Shown here: positions 17,368 through 29,026 of the stretch, piece by piece
How positions within the stretch are numbered: position 1 is the stretch's first letter
Layout of the letters: the number at the start of each line of letters is the position of its first letter
Source of the DNA: Bacteroides sp. AN502(2024)
GTDB lineage: Bacteria; Bacteroidota; Bacteroidia; Bacteroidales; Bacteroidaceae
Length of the DNA: 64,000 bases
Assembly: GCF_041227145.1 (NCBI RefSeq)
Contig: NZ_JBGFSP010000003.1
Location: 2,356,001-2,420,000, forward strand
Direction of reading: 5' to 3'
The notes under the pieces: generated by a model
What the model was told of the DNA's origin: nothing
Databases searched by the model: none
Seen by the model: the letters and a program-made list of their open reading frames with translations, nothing else
Translations under genes and position numbers: made by a program

Positions 17368-17910
17368 ATGGCTGAGATTGAAAAAAAATGGTACGTTTTG
17401 CGTGCTATTAGTGGAAAAGAAGCTAAGGTAAAGGAATATATTGAAGCTGATCTGAAGAACAGCGACCTTGGTGAATATGTATCTCAGGTATTGATTCCTA
17501 CTGAAAAAGTTTACCAGGTTCGCAATGGTAAAAAAATTGTGAAAGAAAGGAGTTATCTTCCTGGTTATGTTTTGGTGGAGGCTGCCTTGGTTGGTGAGGT
17601 CGCTCATCATCTACGCAATACTCCGAATGTGATAGGCTTTTTAGGTGGTTCCGAAAAACCGGTGCCGCTCAGACAATCAGAAGTGAATCGTATACTTGGT
17701 ACAGTGGACGAACTGCAGGAAACGGGTGAAGAACTCAATATTCCGTACGTGGTGGGTGAAACTGTAAAAGTTACTTTTGGACCTTTCAGCGGATTCAGTG
17801 GTATCATTGAAGAAGTGAATAGTGAAAAAAAGAAACTGAAGGTTATGGTAAAGATATTCGGGCGCAAAACTCCGCTTGAATTGGGCTTTATGCAAGTGGA
17901 AAAGGAATAA
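17368..17910 (+). CDS. nusG: Transcription termination/antitermination factor NusG
   Basis: A 180-residue protein: NGN domain (KKWYVLRAISGKEAKVKEY) that binds the RNA polymerase clamp, and a C-terminal KOW domain (VKVTFGPFSGFSGIIEE) that binds Rho or uS10. A TTG at 17362 is in frame, but the ATG at 17368 (MAEIEKKWYV) gives the family-normal start. It lies 15 nt behind secE. Confidence 0.97.
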   Translation: MAEIEKKWYVLRAISGKEAKVKEYIEADLKNSDLGEYVSQVLIPTEKVYQVRNGKKIVKERSYLPGYVLVEAALVGEVAHHLRNTPNVIGFLGGSEKPVPLRQSEVNRILGTVDELQETGEELNIPYVVGETVKVTFGPFSGFSGIIEEVNSEKKKLKVMVKIFGRKTPLELGFMQVEKE

Positions 17911-17970
17911 CACGGAATTGTTACACTGTTGTTGTTCTTCGTTTAATGTTTATATATAAATCAATAAAAA

Positions 17971-18414
17971 ATGGCTAAAGAAGTTGCTGGACTAATCAAG
18001 TTACAGATTAAAGGAGGCGCTGCAAATCCATCACCTCCCGTTGGACCTGCTTTGGGTTCTAAGGGTATCAATATCATGGAATTTTGCAAGCAATTCAATG
18101 CCAGAACCCAAGACAAAGCAGGTAAAATTCTGCCTGTTATCATTACTTACTACGCAGATAAGTCTTTCGATTTTGTAATCAAGACTCCTCCCGTTGCTAT
18201 TCAATTACTTGAAGTAGCTAAGGTAAAGAGTGGTTCTGCTGAGCCTAACCGTAAGAAAGTTGCCGAGCTTACTTGGGAACAGATTCGTACGATTGCTCAG
18301 GATAAAATGGTTGACTTGAACTGTTTTACTGTGGAAGCTGCCATGAGAATGGTTGCAGGTACAGCTAGAAGTATGGGTATCGCTGTAAAAGGGGAGTTCC
18401 CGGTTAATAACTAA
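17971..18414 (+). CDS. rplK: 50S ribosomal protein uL11
   Basis: A 147-residue protein of the GTPase-associated centre, binding 23S rRNA near the factor site. The Pro-rich N-terminal region ([21 protein letters not shown]), which is the thiopeptide-binding surface, is normal. Start chosen at [13 protein letters not shown]. It lies 60 nt behind nusG and 15 nt before rplA. Confidence 0.98.
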   Translation: MAKEVAGLIKLQIKGGAANPSPPVGPALGSKGINIMEFCKQFNARTQDKAGKILPVIITYYADKSFDFVIKTPPVAIQLLEVAKVKSGSAEPNRKKVAELTWEQIRTIAQDKMVDLNCFTVEAAMRMVAGTARSMGIAVKGEFPVNN

Positions 18415-18429
18415 TAAACTTCAATTGTA

Positions 18430-19128
18430 ATGGGTAAACTGACAAAAAATCAAAAGTTAGCTGCAGAAAAAATTGAAGCAGGGAAGGCATACTCACTGAA
18501 AGAAGCTGCATCTTTGGTAAAAGAAATCACTTTTTCCAAGTTTGATGCTTCACTGGATATTGATGTACGTTTAGGGGTTGACCCACGTAAAGCTAACCAG
18601 ATGGTGAGAGGTGTTGTTTCACTTCCTCATGGTACTGGTAAAGAGGTACGTGTGTTGGTACTCTGTACACCGGATGCTGAAGCTGCTGCAAAAGAAGCTG
18701 GTGCTGATTATGTTGGTCTTGACGAATATATTGAAAAGATCAAAGGTGGATGGACTGATATTGATGTAATCATTACTATGCCATCTATTATGGGTAAAAT
18801 TGGTGCACTCGGTCGTGTACTCGGTCCTCGTGGATTGATGCCGAACCCTAAGAGTGGTACTGTAACTATGGATGTTGCTAAGGCTGTAAAAGAAGTAAAA
18901 CAAGGTAAAATTGACTTTAAGGTTGATAAGAGCGGTATTGTTCATACTTCTATCGGTAAGGTGTCATTTAGCTCTGATCAGATTCGCGATAATGCGAAAG
19001 AGTTTATCTCCACTCTGAACAAACTGAAACCGACCGCAGCAAAGGGTACATATATTAAGAGTATTTATCTTTCTAGTACAATGAGTGCGGGTATTAAGAT
19101 CGACCCGAAATCAGTGGATGAAATCTAA
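18430..19128 (+). CDS. rplA: 50S ribosomal protein uL1
   Basis: A 232-residue L1-stalk protein. The conserved [25 protein letters not shown] segment spans about residues 119-143, and the C-terminal [12 protein letters not shown] motif is present. In other bacteria uL1 represses its own rplK-rplA mRNA; a matching site is possible but was not identified here. Confidence 0.98.
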   Translation: MGKLTKNQKLAAEKIEAGKAYSLKEAASLVKEITFSKFDASLDIDVRLGVDPRKANQMVRGVVSLPHGTGKEVRVLVLCTPDAEAAAKEAGADYVGLDEYIEKIKGGWTDIDVIITMPSIMGKIGALGRVLGPRGLMPNPKSGTVTMDVAKAVKEVKQGKIDFKVDKSGIVHTSIGKVSFSSDQIRDNAKEFISTLNKLKPTAAKGTYIKSIYLSSTMSAGIKIDPKSVDEI

Positions 19129-19143
19129 TAAAACAGAGAAATA

Positions 19144-19665
19144 ATGAGAAAGGAAGATAAAAGTACGATTATAGAGCAAATTGCTGCTACAGTAAAGGAA
19201 TATGGTCACTTCTACTTGGTAGATGTTACAGCTATGGATGCTGCTGCTACCAGCGCATTGCGAAGAGATTGCTTTAAATCAGATATCAAATTGATGGTGG
19301 TTAAAAACACTCTGTTTCACAAGGCACTCGAAAGTTTGGAAGGAGACTTTTCACCTCTTTACAGTTCTTTGAAAGGTACTACTGCTGTTATGTTTAGCAA
19401 TACAGCAAACGTTCCTGCTAAGCTGATCAAAGACAAAGCAAAAGACGGTATTCCCGGACTGAAAGCGGCATATGCAGAAGAAAGCTTCTATATTGGTGCT
19501 GACCAATTGGATGCTCTCGTTTCAATCAAGAGTAAAAATGAAGTTATTGCCGATATCGTTGCCTTGTTGCAATCTCCGGCCAAGAATGTTATTTCTGCTC
19601 TTCAATCAGGTGGTAACACCTTGCACGGAGTTCTCAAGACTCTTGGTGAACGTCCCGAAGCGTAA
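19144..19665 (+). CDS. rplJ: 50S ribosomal protein uL10
   Basis: A 173-residue stalk-base protein that holds the bL12 dimers through its C-terminal helix. The N-terminal domain (YGHFYLVDVTAMDAAATSALRRDC, KNTLFHKAL) is normal. It starts only 15 nt behind rplA, so there is no room for a long leader of the E. coli uL10 type. The gap to rplL is 91 nt. Confidence 0.98.
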   Translation: MRKEDKSTIIEQIAATVKEYGHFYLVDVTAMDAAATSALRRDCFKSDIKLMVVKNTLFHKALESLEGDFSPLYSSLKGTTAVMFSNTANVPAKLIKDKAKDGIPGLKAAYAEESFYIGADQLDALVSIKSKNEVIADIVALLQSPAKNVISALQSGGNTLHGVLKTLGERPEA

Positions 19666-19756
19666 AATAGAAGAAGGTGTCATTACTTTTGGGGAATATC
19701 CCCGAATTATTTTCAAAAATCAACAAAGTATTTAAACAATTAAAATCATACAAAAA

Positions 19757-20131
19757 ATGGCAGATTTGAAAGCTTTTGCAGAACAATTAGTTAACTTGAC
19801 AGTAAAAGAAGTTAATGAACTTGCAACTATCCTTAAAGAAGAATACGGTATTGAACCTGCTGCTGCAGCTGTAGCTGTTGCTGCTGGTCCTGCAGCTGGT
19901 GCTGCTGCCGCAGAAGAAAAGACTTCTTTCGATGTAGTATTGAAGAGCGCTGGTGCAGCTAAACTTCAGGTAGTTAAGGCCGTTAAGGAAGCTTGTGGTC
20001 TTGGTTTGAAAGAAGCTAAAGACTTGGTAGACGGTGCTCCTAGCACAGTTAAAGAAGGTTTGGCTAAAGACGAAGCAGAATCATTGAAGAAAACATTGGA
20101 AGAAGCTGGAGCTGAAGTTGAACTTAAATAA
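19757..20131 (+). CDS. rplL: 50S ribosomal protein bL12 (L7/L12)
   Basis: A 124-residue stalk protein present in several copies per ribosome. N-terminal dimerisation domain (residues 1-33), Ala-rich hinge (about 36-55) and globular C-terminal domain ([21 protein letters not shown]) that recruits EF-Tu and EF-G. A hairpin with T-run follows within 60 nt, separating it from rpoB. Confidence 0.98.
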   Translation: MADLKAFAEQLVNLTVKEVNELATILKEEYGIEPAAAAVAVAAGPAAGAAAAEEKTSFDVVLKSAGAAKLQVVKAVKEACGLGLKEAKDLVDGAPSTVKEGLAKDEAESLKKTLEEAGAEVELK

Positions 20132-20156
20132 CATTGGCCTGGTAATCAGGTAATTC

Positions 20157-20195
20157 GGTTAGGAATCCTTCACAAGAGGATTCTTAACCTTTTTG
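20157..20195 (+). terminator. Intra-operon attenuator between rplL and rpoB
   Basis: A 12-bp stem (GGTTAGGAATCC at 20157-20168 with GGATTCTTAACC at 20178-20189, one G-T pair), 9-nt loop and a T5 run at 20190-20194. The next gene continues on the same strand with no promoter seen, so partial read-through is expected, as with the known rplL-rpoB attenuator of E. coli. Confidence 0.75.
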
Positions 20196-20235
20196 TGTAT
20201 ATATTTCAAATTAAGTTCTCCAAATTCATTAATAG

Positions 20236-23200
20236 ATGTCTTCAAATACTGTAAATCAAAGAGTTAATTTTGCTTCGACTAAGAATCCGCTCGAATATCC
20301 GGATTTTCTGGAAGTACAATTGAAGTCATTCCAAGACTTTCTACAATTAGATACCCCACCTGAAAAGCGTAAGAATGAGGGATTGTATAAAGTATTTGCC
20401 GAAAACTTCCCTATTGCCGATACTAGAAACAATTTTGTTCTTGAGTTTCTGGACTATTATATTGATCCGCCGCGCTATACCATTGATGATTGTATAGAGC
20501 GTGGGCTTACTTATAGTGTTCCTTTAAAAGCAAAACTTAAGCTTTACTGTACGGACCCCGATCACGAGGATTTTGATACAGTGATTCAGGACGTATTCCT
20601 CGGTCCGATTCCTTATATGACTGATAAGGCAACTTTCGTCATAAACGGTGCCGAACGCGTAGTTGTGTCACAGCTTCACCGTTCTCCGGGTGTGTTCTTC
20701 GGTCAGAGTGTGCATGCCAATGGTACGAAACTTTATTCGGCTCGTATTATTCCGTTTAAAGGTTCGTGGATTGAGTTTGCTACTGACATCAATAATGTGA
20801 TGTACGCATACATCGACCGAAAGAAGAAATTGCCGGTAACTACTCTGTTGCGTGCGATTGGCTTCGAGAATGACAAGGATATTCTTGAGATTTTCAACCT
20901 TGCAGAAGATGTGAAGGTGAATAAGACAAATCTGAAGAAAGTGTTAGGCCGTAAATTGGCTGCGCGTGTCTTGAAAACTTGGATTGAAGATTTCGTTGAT
21001 GAAGATACCGGTGAAGTGGTTTCTATTGAGCGTAACGAAGTTATTATCGATCGTGAAACTGTACTGGAAGAGGAGCATATTGATGAAATTTTGGAATCGG
21101 GAGTTCAGAACATCCTTTTACATAAAGATGAACCGAACCAGTCTGATTTCTCTATTATATATAATACGCTGCAGAAGGACCCGAGTAACTCGGAAAAAGA
21201 AGCAGTGTTGTATATTTACCGTCAGTTGCGTAATGCTGATCCGGCTGATGACGCAAGTGCAAGGGAGGTTATTAACAACTTGTTCTTCTCTGAAAAACGA
21301 TATGACCTTGGTGATGTAGGTCGTTATAGAATCAACAAAAAGTTGAATCTGACGACTGATATGGACGTGCGTGTCCTCACAAAGGAAGATATCATTGAAA
21401 TCATCAAATATCTGATTGAGTTGATTAACTCTAAAGCAGATGTGGATGATATTGACCACTTGAGCAACCGTCGTGTGCGTACTGTAGGTGAACAGCTCTC
21501 TAATCAGTTTGCTGTTGGTCTGGCTCGTATGTCTCGTACGATTCGTGAACGTATGAATGTTCGCGATAATGAAGTGTTTACTCCGATCGATTTGATTAAC
21601 GCGAAGACAATCTCTTCAGTAATCAACTCATTCTTCGGAACAAACGCATTGTCACAGTTTATGGACCAGACAAATCCCTTGGCAGAAATTACGCATAAGC
21701 GTCGTATGTCTGCCCTTGGGCCTGGTGGTCTTTCCCGTGAACGTGCCGGATTTGAGGTTCGTGATGTTCACTACACACACTATGGTCGTCTTTGTCCGAT
21801 TGAGACTCCTGAAGGTCCGAACATTGGTTTGATTTCTTCATTGTGTGTATTTGCTAAGATTAATGATCTTGGATTCATTGAAACTCCGTACCGTAAGGTG
21901 GAAAATGGGAAAGTAGATCTTTCTGATAATGGTTTGGTTTATCTGACTGCTGAAGAAGAGGAAGGAAAGGTTATCGCACAGGGAAATGCTCCGTTGAATG
22001 ATGACGGTACATTTGTGCGTAATAAAGTTAAATCTCGTCAGGATGCTGACTTCCCGGTTGTTGAACCGACGGAGGTTGATCTAATGGACGTTTCTCCTCA
22101 GCAAATTGCATCTATCGCTGCTTCATTGATTCCTTTTCTGGAACATGATGATGCTAACCGTGCATTGATGGGGTCAAACATGATGCGCCAAGCGGTTCCT
22201 TTGTTGAGAAGTGAAGCACCGATTGTAGGTACAGGTATTGAACGTCAGTTGGTAAGGGACTCTCGTACTCAGATTACTGCAGAAGGGGATGGGGTTGTTG
22301 ACTACGTTGATGCTACCACTATCCGTATTCTGTATGACCGTACAGAGGACGAAGAGTTTGTAAGTTTTGAACCAGCTTTGAAAGAATATAGAATACCTAA
22401 GTTCCGTAAGACTAACCAGAACATGACAATTGACCTGCGTCCGATTTGTGACAGAGGCCAGCGTGTGAAGAAGGGAGATATCTTGACAGAAGGCTATTCT
22501 ACAGAAAAGGGGGAATTGGCATTGGGCAAGAACCTGTTGGTGGCTTACATGCCTTGGAAAGGTTACAACTATGAGGATGCTATCGTATTGAACGAACGTG
22601 TGGTACGCGAAGACTTGTTGACTTCGGTTCACGTAGAGGAATATTCTTTGGAAGTTCGTGAAACAAAACGTGGTATGGAAGAGTTGACTTCTGATATCCC
22701 GAATGTAAGTGAAGAAGCTACGAAAGATCTGGATGAAAATGGTATCGTGAGAATCGGTGCTCGTATTGAGCCTGGTGATATTATGATCGGTAAGATTACA
22801 CCGAAGGGGGAATCCGATACCTTCTCCGGAAGAAAAATTGCTTCGTGCTATCTTTGGTGATAAGGCGGGTGATGTGAAAGATGCTTCCTTGAAAGCTTCC
22901 CCTTCTTTGAAGGGTGTTGTGATTGATAAGAAACTTTTCTCACGTGTGATTAAGAACCGTAGCTCTAAATTAGCCGATAAGGCATTGTTGCCTAAGATCG
23001 ATGATGAATTTGAGTCTAAGGCGGCTGATTTGAAACAGATCTTGGTTAAGAAACTGATGATTTTGACTGAAGGCAAGGTTTCTCAAGGCGTGAAGGATTA
23101 TCTGGGTGCGGAAGTAATTGCGAAAGGTGCTAAGTTCAGTGCTTCTGATTTTGATTCACTCGACTTTACTTCTATTCAATTGAGCAATTGGACTAGTGAT

Positions 23201-24049
23201 GAGCATATTAATGGTATGATTCGTGATCTGATCATGAATTTCATTAAGAAATACAAAGAGCTGGATGCAGAATTGAAGCGTAAGAAGTTTGCTATTACAA
23301 TTGGTGATGAACTTCCAGCTGGTATTATTCAGATGGCAAAAGTATATATTGCTAAGAAGCGTAAGATTGGCGTGGGTGATAAGATGGCAGGCCGCCACGG
23401 CAACAAGGGTATTGTATCCCGTGTTGTTCGTCAGGAAGATATGCCGTTTTTGTCAGATGGTACTCCAGTTGACATCGTATTGAATCCGTTGGGTGTGCCT
23501 TCTCGTATGAATATTGGTCAGATTTTCGAAGCTGTGTTAGGACGTGCCGGAAAAACATTGGGTGTGAAATTTGCAACTCCTATTTTCGACGGTGCTACAA
23601 TGGAAGATCTGGATCAGTGGACAGATAAGGCAGGATTGCCTCGCTACTGTAAAACTTATCTTTATGATGGTGGTACAGGTGAGCAATTTGATCAGGCAGC
23701 TACTGTGGGTGTGACTTACATGTTGAAGTTGGGGCACATGGTTGAAGACAAGATGCACGCTCGTTCTATCGGTCCGTACTCATTGATTACTCAGCAACCT
23801 CTTGGTGGTAAAGCACAGTTTGGTGGTCAGCGTTTCGGAGAAATGGAGGTCTGGGCACTCGAAGGTTTTGGTGCTGCTCATATCCTGCAGGAAATTCTTA
23901 CTATCAAGTCTGATGACGTGGTAGGACGTTCGAAAGCTTATGAAGCAATTGTGAAAGGTGAACCGATGCCGCAACCTGGTATTCCGGAATCCTTGAACGT
24001 ATTGTTGCACGAGTTGAGAGGATTAGGTTTGAGTATCAACCTAGAATAA
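20236..24049 (+). CDS. rpoB: RNA polymerase beta subunit, interrupted by a one-base frameshift
   Basis: Core RNA polymerase subunit. As given, the frame from 20236 ends at 22860 (874 residues) and the rest is read in the +1 frame to 24049. Removing one base at about 22819 restores [19 protein letters not shown], the family sequence at this place, and a 1270-residue protein of normal Bacteroides length. Outside that point both halves are intact. The rifampicin pocket (about residues 470-535: [23 protein letters not shown]) carries the wild-type D, H and S. A truncated RpoB would be lethal, so a sequencing or assembly error is most likely. rpoC begins 104 nt downstream. Confidence 0.95.
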
Positions 24050-24066
24050 AATAATAAAAAATACGT

Positions 24067-24103
24067 GATGTCAATGAGCCGATGACGGTCTGTTGACATC
24101 CGT
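24067..24103 (+). promoter_or_regulatory. Hairpin in the rpoB-rpoC gap
   Basis: GATGTCAA (24067-24074) pairs with TTGACATC (24093-24100), with a small inner stem GCCG/CGGT around ATGA. A TCTTTT stretch follows. This may be an RNA processing site or weak attenuator between the two polymerase genes. Confidence 0.45.
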
Positions 24104-24153
24104 GTCTTTTCAATTTCCAATGATTCAATTATCAAATCTCAATTATATAGAGT

Positions 24154-27100
24154 ATGGCTTTTAGAAAAGAAAATAAGACGAAAAGTAATTTCTCGAAGAT
24201 CTCAATTGGTCTGGCTTCTCCGGAAGAAATCCTTGAGAACTCGAGTGGTGAAGTTTTGAAGCCTGAAACCATTAATTACCGTACGTACAAGCCCGAACGT
24301 GATGGTTTGTTCTGCGAGCGCATCTTTGGTCCTATCAAGGATTATGAATGTCATTGCGGTAAATATAAGCGTATCCGTTATAAAGGTATCGTCTGCGACC
24401 GTTGTGGTGTGGAAGTTACTGAAAAGAAAGTACGCCGTGAACGTATGGGACATATTCAGTTGGTTGTGCCGGTGGCTCACATCTGGTATTTCCGTTCGCT
24501 CCCTAATAAAATCGGTTATTTGCTCGGACTGCCGACAAAGAAACTGGATTCGATTATATATTACGAACGTTATGTTGTTATTCAGCCGGGTGTAAAAGCT
24601 GAAGATGGTGTAGCTGAATATGATTTACTTTCTGAAGAAGAATATCTGGATATTTTGGATACGCTTCCAAAAGATAATCAATATCTCGAAGATAATGATC
24701 CGAACAAATTTGTTGCGAAGATGGGGGCTGAGGCAATCTATGATTTGCTGGCTCGTTTGGATTTGGATGCTTTGTCTTACGAGTTGCGTCACCGTGCAGG
24801 TAACGATGCTTCACAGCAACGTAAGAATGAAGCTTTGAAACGTCTTCAGGTAGTAGAATCGTTCCGTGCATCGCGTGGACGCAACAAACCGGAATGGATG
24901 ATTGTGCGTATCGTACCGGTTATTCCGCCCGAACTTCGTCCATTGGTTCCGTTGGATGGTGGTCGTTTTGCTACCTCTGACTTGAATGACCTTTATCGTC
25001 GTGTGATTATCCGTAATAACCGTCTGAAACGGCTGATTGAAATCAAGGCTCCGGAAGTGATTTTGCGTAATGAAAAGCGCATGCTTCAGGAATCTGTCGA
25101 TTCTTTGTTCGACAACTCACGTAAGTCAAGTGCTGTGAAGACAGACGCTAATCGCCCGTTGAAGTCATTGTCTGATAGCTTGAAAGGTAAGCAAGGACGT
25201 TTCCGCCAGAACCTGCTGGGTAAACGTGTTGACTACTCTGCTCGTTCGGTAATCGTTGTGGGCCCGGAATTGAAGATGGGTGAATGCGGTATTCCTAAAT
25301 TGATGGCTGCCGAATTGTACAAGCCGTTTATTATTCGTAAGCTCATCGAACGTGGTATTGTTAAGACTGTGAAGTCTGCTAAGAAGATTGTTGACCGTAA
25401 GGAACCGGTGATTTGGGATATTTTGGAACATGTAATGAAAGGGCATCCAGTACTGTTGAACCGTGCTCCGACATTGCACCGTTTGGGTATTCAGGCTTTC
25501 CAGCCTAAGATGATCGAAGGTAAGGCTATCCAATTGCACCCGTTGGCATGTACGGCATTCAACGCTGACTTTGACGGTGACCAGATGGCTGTCCATTTGC
25601 CTTTGAGTAATGAAGCTATTTTGGAAGCACAAATGTTGATGCTTCAATCACATAATATTTTGAACCCGGCAAATGGTGCGCCTATTACTGTGCCAGCACA
25701 GGATATGGTTCTTGGTTTGTACTATATAACCAAGTTGCGCGCCGGTGCAAAAGGTGAAGGGTTAACATTCTACGGACCGGAAGAGGCGTTGATCGCTTAC
25801 AATGAAGGTAAGGTAGATATTCATGCTCCGGTAAAAGTGATCGTAAAAGACGTTGATGAAAATGGTAACATTGTAGATGTAATGCGTGAAACTTCGGTAG
25901 GACGTGTGATTGTTAATGAAATCGTTCCGCCTGAAGCAGGCTATATCAATACAATTATCTCTAAGAAATCTCTTCGTGATATTATTAGTAATGTAATTAA
26001 GGTTTGTGGTGTAGCTAAGGCTGCCGACTTCCTGGACGGAATCAAGAATTTAGGTTATCAGATGGCGTTCAAGGGTGGGTTGTCATTCAACTTGGGCGAT
26101 ATCATTATTCCGAAAGAAAAAGAAGCTCTGGTACAGAAAGGTTACGATGAAGTTGAACAAGTCGTAAACAACTATAACATGGGTTTCATTACTAACAATG
26201 AACGTTACAATCAGGTGATCGACATTTGGACACATGTAAACTCCGAGTTGTCGAATATCCTGATGAAAACAATTTCTTCGGATGATCAGGGGTTCAACTC
26301 TGTATATATGATGCTTGACTCAGGTGCCCGTGGTTCTAAAGAACAGATTCGTCAGTTGTCAGGTATGCGTGGTTTGATGGCAAAACCACAGAAAGCAGGT
26401 GCTGAAGGTGGTCAGATTATCGAGAATCCGATTTTGTCAAACTTTAAAGAAGGCCTTTCGGTGTTGGAGTACTTTATCTCTACCCACGGTGCTCGTAAAG
26501 GTTTGGCGGATACTGCTTTGAAGACTGCTGATGCTGGTTATCTGACTCGTCGTCTGGTGGATGTATCACACGATGTGATTATTACAGAAGAAGACTGCGG
26601 TACACTTCGTGGATTGGTTTGTACGGACCTTAAGAACAACGATGAAGTTATTGCTACTCTGTATGAACGTATCTTAGGTCGTGTCTCTGTCCATGATATT
26701 ATTCATCCTACTACAGGCGAATTGCTTGTTGCTGGTGGTGAAGAAATCACAGAAGAAATTGCCAAGAAGATTCAAGAATCTCCGATTGAGAGCGTTGAAA
26801 TTCGTTCGGTATTGACTTGTGAGGCTAAGAAGGGTGTTTGTGCTAAATGTTACGGCCGTAACTTGGCAACGAGCCGCATGGTTCAGAAGGGTGAAGCTGT
26901 CGGTGTAATCGCTGCTCAGTCTATTGGTGAGCCGGGTACGCAGTTGACATTGCGTACATTCCATGCCGGTGGTACTGCTGCGAACATTGCAGCCAATGCA
27001 AGTATCGTTGCTAAGAATAATGCACGTCTTGAGTTTGAAGAGTTGCGCACGGTAGATATCGTTGATGAGATGGGGGAATCTGCAAAAGTAGTAGTAGGCC

Positions 27101-28437
27101 GTTTGGCTGAAGTACGCTTTGTAGATGTGAACACAGGCATTGTTCTTTCTACTCATAACGTTCCTTATGGTTCAACACTGTATGTAGGTGATGGTGACTT
27201 GGTTGAGAAGGGCAAGCTGATTGCCAAGTGGGACCCGTTCAATGCTGTTATTATCACAGAAGCAACTGGTAAGATCGAATTTGAGGGCGTAATTGAAAAC
27301 GTTACTTATAAGGTTGAATCGGATGAAGCAACAGGTCTCCGCGAAATTATTATTATTGAATCTAAGGATAAAACCAAAGTTCCTACAGCTCATATTTTGA
27401 CAGAGGACGGTGATTTAATCCGTACTTATAACTTGCCGGTAGGTGGTCACGTAATCATTGAGAACGGTCAGAAGGTAAGAGCGGGTGAAGTAATCGTGAA
27501 GATTCCGCGTGCCGTAGGTAAGGCGGGTGATATCACGGGTGGTCTTCCTCGTGTTACTGAATTGTTTGAAGCCCGTAACCCGTCAAATCCAGCTGTCGTT
27601 TCTGAAATTGACGGTGAGGTGACAATGGGTAAGATCAAACGTGGTAACCGCGAGATCATTGTGACTTCCAAGACTGGTGAGGTTAAGAAATACTTGGTTG
27701 CATTGTCTAAGCAGATTTTGGTGCAGGAAAATGACTATGTGCGTGCTGGTACTCCGTTGTCTGATGGTGCAATTACTCCGGCAGATATTTTGGCAATCAA
27801 AGGTCCTACGGCTGTACAGGAATATATTGTGAATGAAGTTCAGGATGTATACCGTTTGCAGGGTGTGAAGATTAACGATAAGCACTTTGAGATTATTGTT
27901 CGTCAGATGATGCGTAAGGTACAGATCGAAGAACCGGGAGATACTCGCTTCTTGGAACAACAAGTTGTTGATAAGTTGGAATTTATGGAAGAGAATGATC
28001 GTATTTGGGGTAAAAAAGTTGTAGTGAATGCTGGTGATTCTCAGAACCTGCAACCAGGGCAGATTGTTACTGCCCGTAAATTGCGTGATGAGAACAGTAT
28101 GTTGAAACGCCGTGACTTGAAGCCTGTTGAGGTTCGTGACGCTGTTGCTGCTACCTCTACTCAGATCCTTCAGGGTATTACCCGTGCTGCTTTGCAGACT
28201 TCAAGCTTCATGTCGGCTGCTTCTTTCCAGGAAACAACTAAAGTTTTGAATGAGGCTGCTATCAACGGTAAAATCGATAAGCTGGAAGGTATGAAGGAAA
28301 ATGTGATTTGTGGTCACTTGATTCCTGCCGGTACAGGTCAGCGTGAATTCGAGAAACTTATTGTTGGATCAAAAGAAGAATATGATCGTATCTTGGCTAA
28401 CAAGAAAACAGTACTTGACTACAACGAAGTAGAATAA
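24154..28437 (+). CDS. rpoC: RNA polymerase beta' subunit
   Basis: A 1427-residue catalytic subunit, uninterrupted. N-terminal zinc ribbon with four Cys (CHCGKY...CDRCG), the clamp, active-site NADFDGD at about residues 470-476 binding Mg2+, bridge helix and trigger loop region ([29 protein letters not shown]), and the second zinc site (CGTLRGLVC...[11 protein letters not shown]). Length is normal for Bacteroides. It ends just before a strong terminator at 28463-28500, closing the tRNA-tuf-rpoBC transcription unit. Confidence 0.99.
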   Translation: MAFRKENKTKSNFSKISIGLASPEEILENSSGEVLKPETINYRTYKPERDGLFCERIFGPIKDYECHCGKYKRIRYKGIVCDRCGVEVTEKKVRRERMGHIQLVVPVAHIWYFRSLPNKIGYLLGLPTKKLDSIIYYERYVVIQPGVKAEDGVAEYDLLSEEEYLDILDTLPKDNQYLEDNDPNKFVAKMGAEAIYDLLARLDLDALSYELRHRAGNDASQQRKNEALKRLQVVESFRASRGRNKPEWMIVRIVPVIPPELRPLVPLDGGRFATSDLNDLYRRVIIRNNRLKRLIEIKAPEVILRNEKRMLQESVDSLFDNSRKSSAVKTDANRPLKSLSDSLKGKQGRFRQNLLGKRVDYSARSVIVVGPELKMGECGIPKLMAAELYKPFIIRKLIERGIVKTVKSAKKIVDRKEPVIWDILEHVMKGHPVLLNRAPTLHRLGIQAFQPKMIEGKAIQLHPLACTAFNADFDGDQMAVHLPLSNEAILEAQMLMLQSHNILNPANGAPITVPAQDMVLGLYYITKLRAGAKGEGLTFYGPEEALIAYNEGKVDIHAPVKVIVKDVDENGNIVDVMRETSVGRVIVNEIVPPEAGYINTIISKKSLRDIISNVIKVCGVAKAADFLDGIKNLGYQMAFKGGLSFNLGDIIIPKEKEALVQKGYDEVEQVVNNYNMGFITNNERYNQVIDIWTHVNSELSNILMKTISSDDQGFNSVYMMLDSGARGSKEQIRQLSGMRGLMAKPQKAGAEGGQIIENPILSNFKEGLSVLEYFISTHGARKGLADTALKTADAGYLTRRLVDVSHDVIITEEDCGTLRGLVCTDLKNNDEVIATLYERILGRVSVHDIIHPTTGELLVAGGEEITEEIAKKIQESPIESVEIRSVLTCEAKKGVCAKCYGRNLATSRMVQKGEAVGVIAAQSIGEPGTQLTLRTFHAGGTAANIAANASIVAKNNARLEFEELRTVDIVDEMGESAKVVVGRLAEVRFVDVNTGIVLSTHNVPYGSTLYVGDGDLVEKGKLIAKWDPFNAVIITEATGKIEFEGVIENVTYKVESDEATGLREIIIIESKDKTKVPTAHILTEDGDLIRTYNLPVGGHVIIENGQKVRAGEVIVKIPRAVGKAGDITGGLPRVTELFEARNPSNPAVVSEIDGEVTMGKIKRGNREIIVTSKTGEVKKYLVALSKQILVQENDYVRAGTPLSDGAITPADILAIKGPTAVQEYIVNEVQDVYRLQGVKINDKHFEIIVRQMMRKVQIEEPGDTRFLEQQVVDKLEFMEENDRIWGKKVVVNAGDSQNLQPGQIVTARKLRDENSMLKRRDLKPVEVRDAVAATSTQILQGITRAALQTSSFMSAASFQETTKVLNEAAINGKIDKLEGMKENVICGHLIPAGTGQREFEKLIVGSKEEYDRILANKKTVLDYNEVE

Positions 28438-28462
28438 GTACAATTCAATTGATTATACAGGA

Positions 28463-28500
28463 AGGAGCGATTGCAAAATTGGGCAATTGCTCCTTTTTTA
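28463..28500 (+). terminator. Rho-independent terminator after rpoC
   Basis: The arm AAGGAGCGATTGC ending at 28474 pairs with GCAATTGCTCCTT starting at 28483 (one G-T pair), followed by a run of T. It lies 25 nt behind the rpoC stop codon. Confidence 0.9.
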
Positions 28501-28581
28501 GTTCTTTTTTATTCATGTGTATTACCATTAGTCTCAGGAAAAATGTGTTATTTTGCAGGATAACTTTTTAATCATATAGAT

Positions 28582-28890
28582 ATGGAAGAACAAAATAGCA
28601 ATGGACAATTACAGATTGAATTGAGAGACGAGGTCGCACAGGGGACTTATGCAAATCTTGCTATTATAACTCATTCAAGTTCTGAGTTTATCCTTGACTT
28701 CGTACGCGTAATGCCGGGTATACCGAAGGCTGGTGTGCAATCTCGTATTATTGTAGCTCCGGAACATGCAAAACGTCTACTACGGGCATTAGAAGATAAT
28801 ATAGCAAAGTATGAACGTGTATTCGGACCGATTCGTACTTCAGATGAACCTCCTATTCCTCCTTTGACGGGTGTAAAAGGAGAAGCGTAA
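28582..28890 (+). CDS. DUF3467 family protein
   Basis: A 102-residue acidic protein beginning MEEQNSNGQLQIELRDEVAQ with the DUF3467 signature (YANLAIITHSSSEFILDFV, PGIPKAGVQSRIIVAPEHAKRLLRAL). The function is unknown; no signal peptide or membrane segment. Its steady position between rpoC and rpsL in Bacteroides suggests a role linked to transcription or translation, which is inference only. It has a terminator on its left and a putative promoter on its right, so it seems to be its own unit. Confidence 0.9.
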   Translation: MEEQNSNGQLQIELRDEVAQGTYANLAIITHSSSEFILDFVRVMPGIPKAGVQSRIIVAPEHAKRLLRALEDNIAKYERVFGPIRTSDEPPIPPLTGVKGEA

Positions 28891-28956
28891 GGATAATATA
28901 AAAACATCAAAAAAGAAAAAAAAGTTGTAGTGCATTGAATATTCAAATATTATTCG

Positions 28957-28964
28957 TATTTTTG
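28957..28964 (+). promoter_or_regulatory. Putative promoter (-7 box) for rpsL-rpsG-fusA and the S10 cluster
   Basis: TATTTTTG fits TAnnTTTG; predicted start near 28971 and leader of about 56 nt. The -33 element is weak. No other candidate lies in the gap between the DUF3467 gene and rpsL. Confidence 0.55.
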
Positions 28965-29026
28965 CAGCCCCAAATGTATAGTTGCGAAATTAATATAACA
29001 ATAATATAAATCAAAAAACAATTAAA

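Noticed and set aside
21700-21850. Rifampicin resistance substitutions in rpoB
   Set aside because: The key positions in the drug pocket read as wild type (D in FMDQ, H in ITHKRR, S in SALGPGG).
22801-22863. Programmed +1 frameshift in rpoB
   Set aside because: The conserved family sequence already resumes in the new frame directly behind position 22819, so a ribosome shift further down would give wrong residues; there is no classic slippery stop context. A point insertion explains it better.
22838-24049. A separate gene starting with TTG at 22838
   Set aside because: The product is the C-terminal third of RpoB and joins the upstream frame perfectly once one base is removed; it is not an independent gene.
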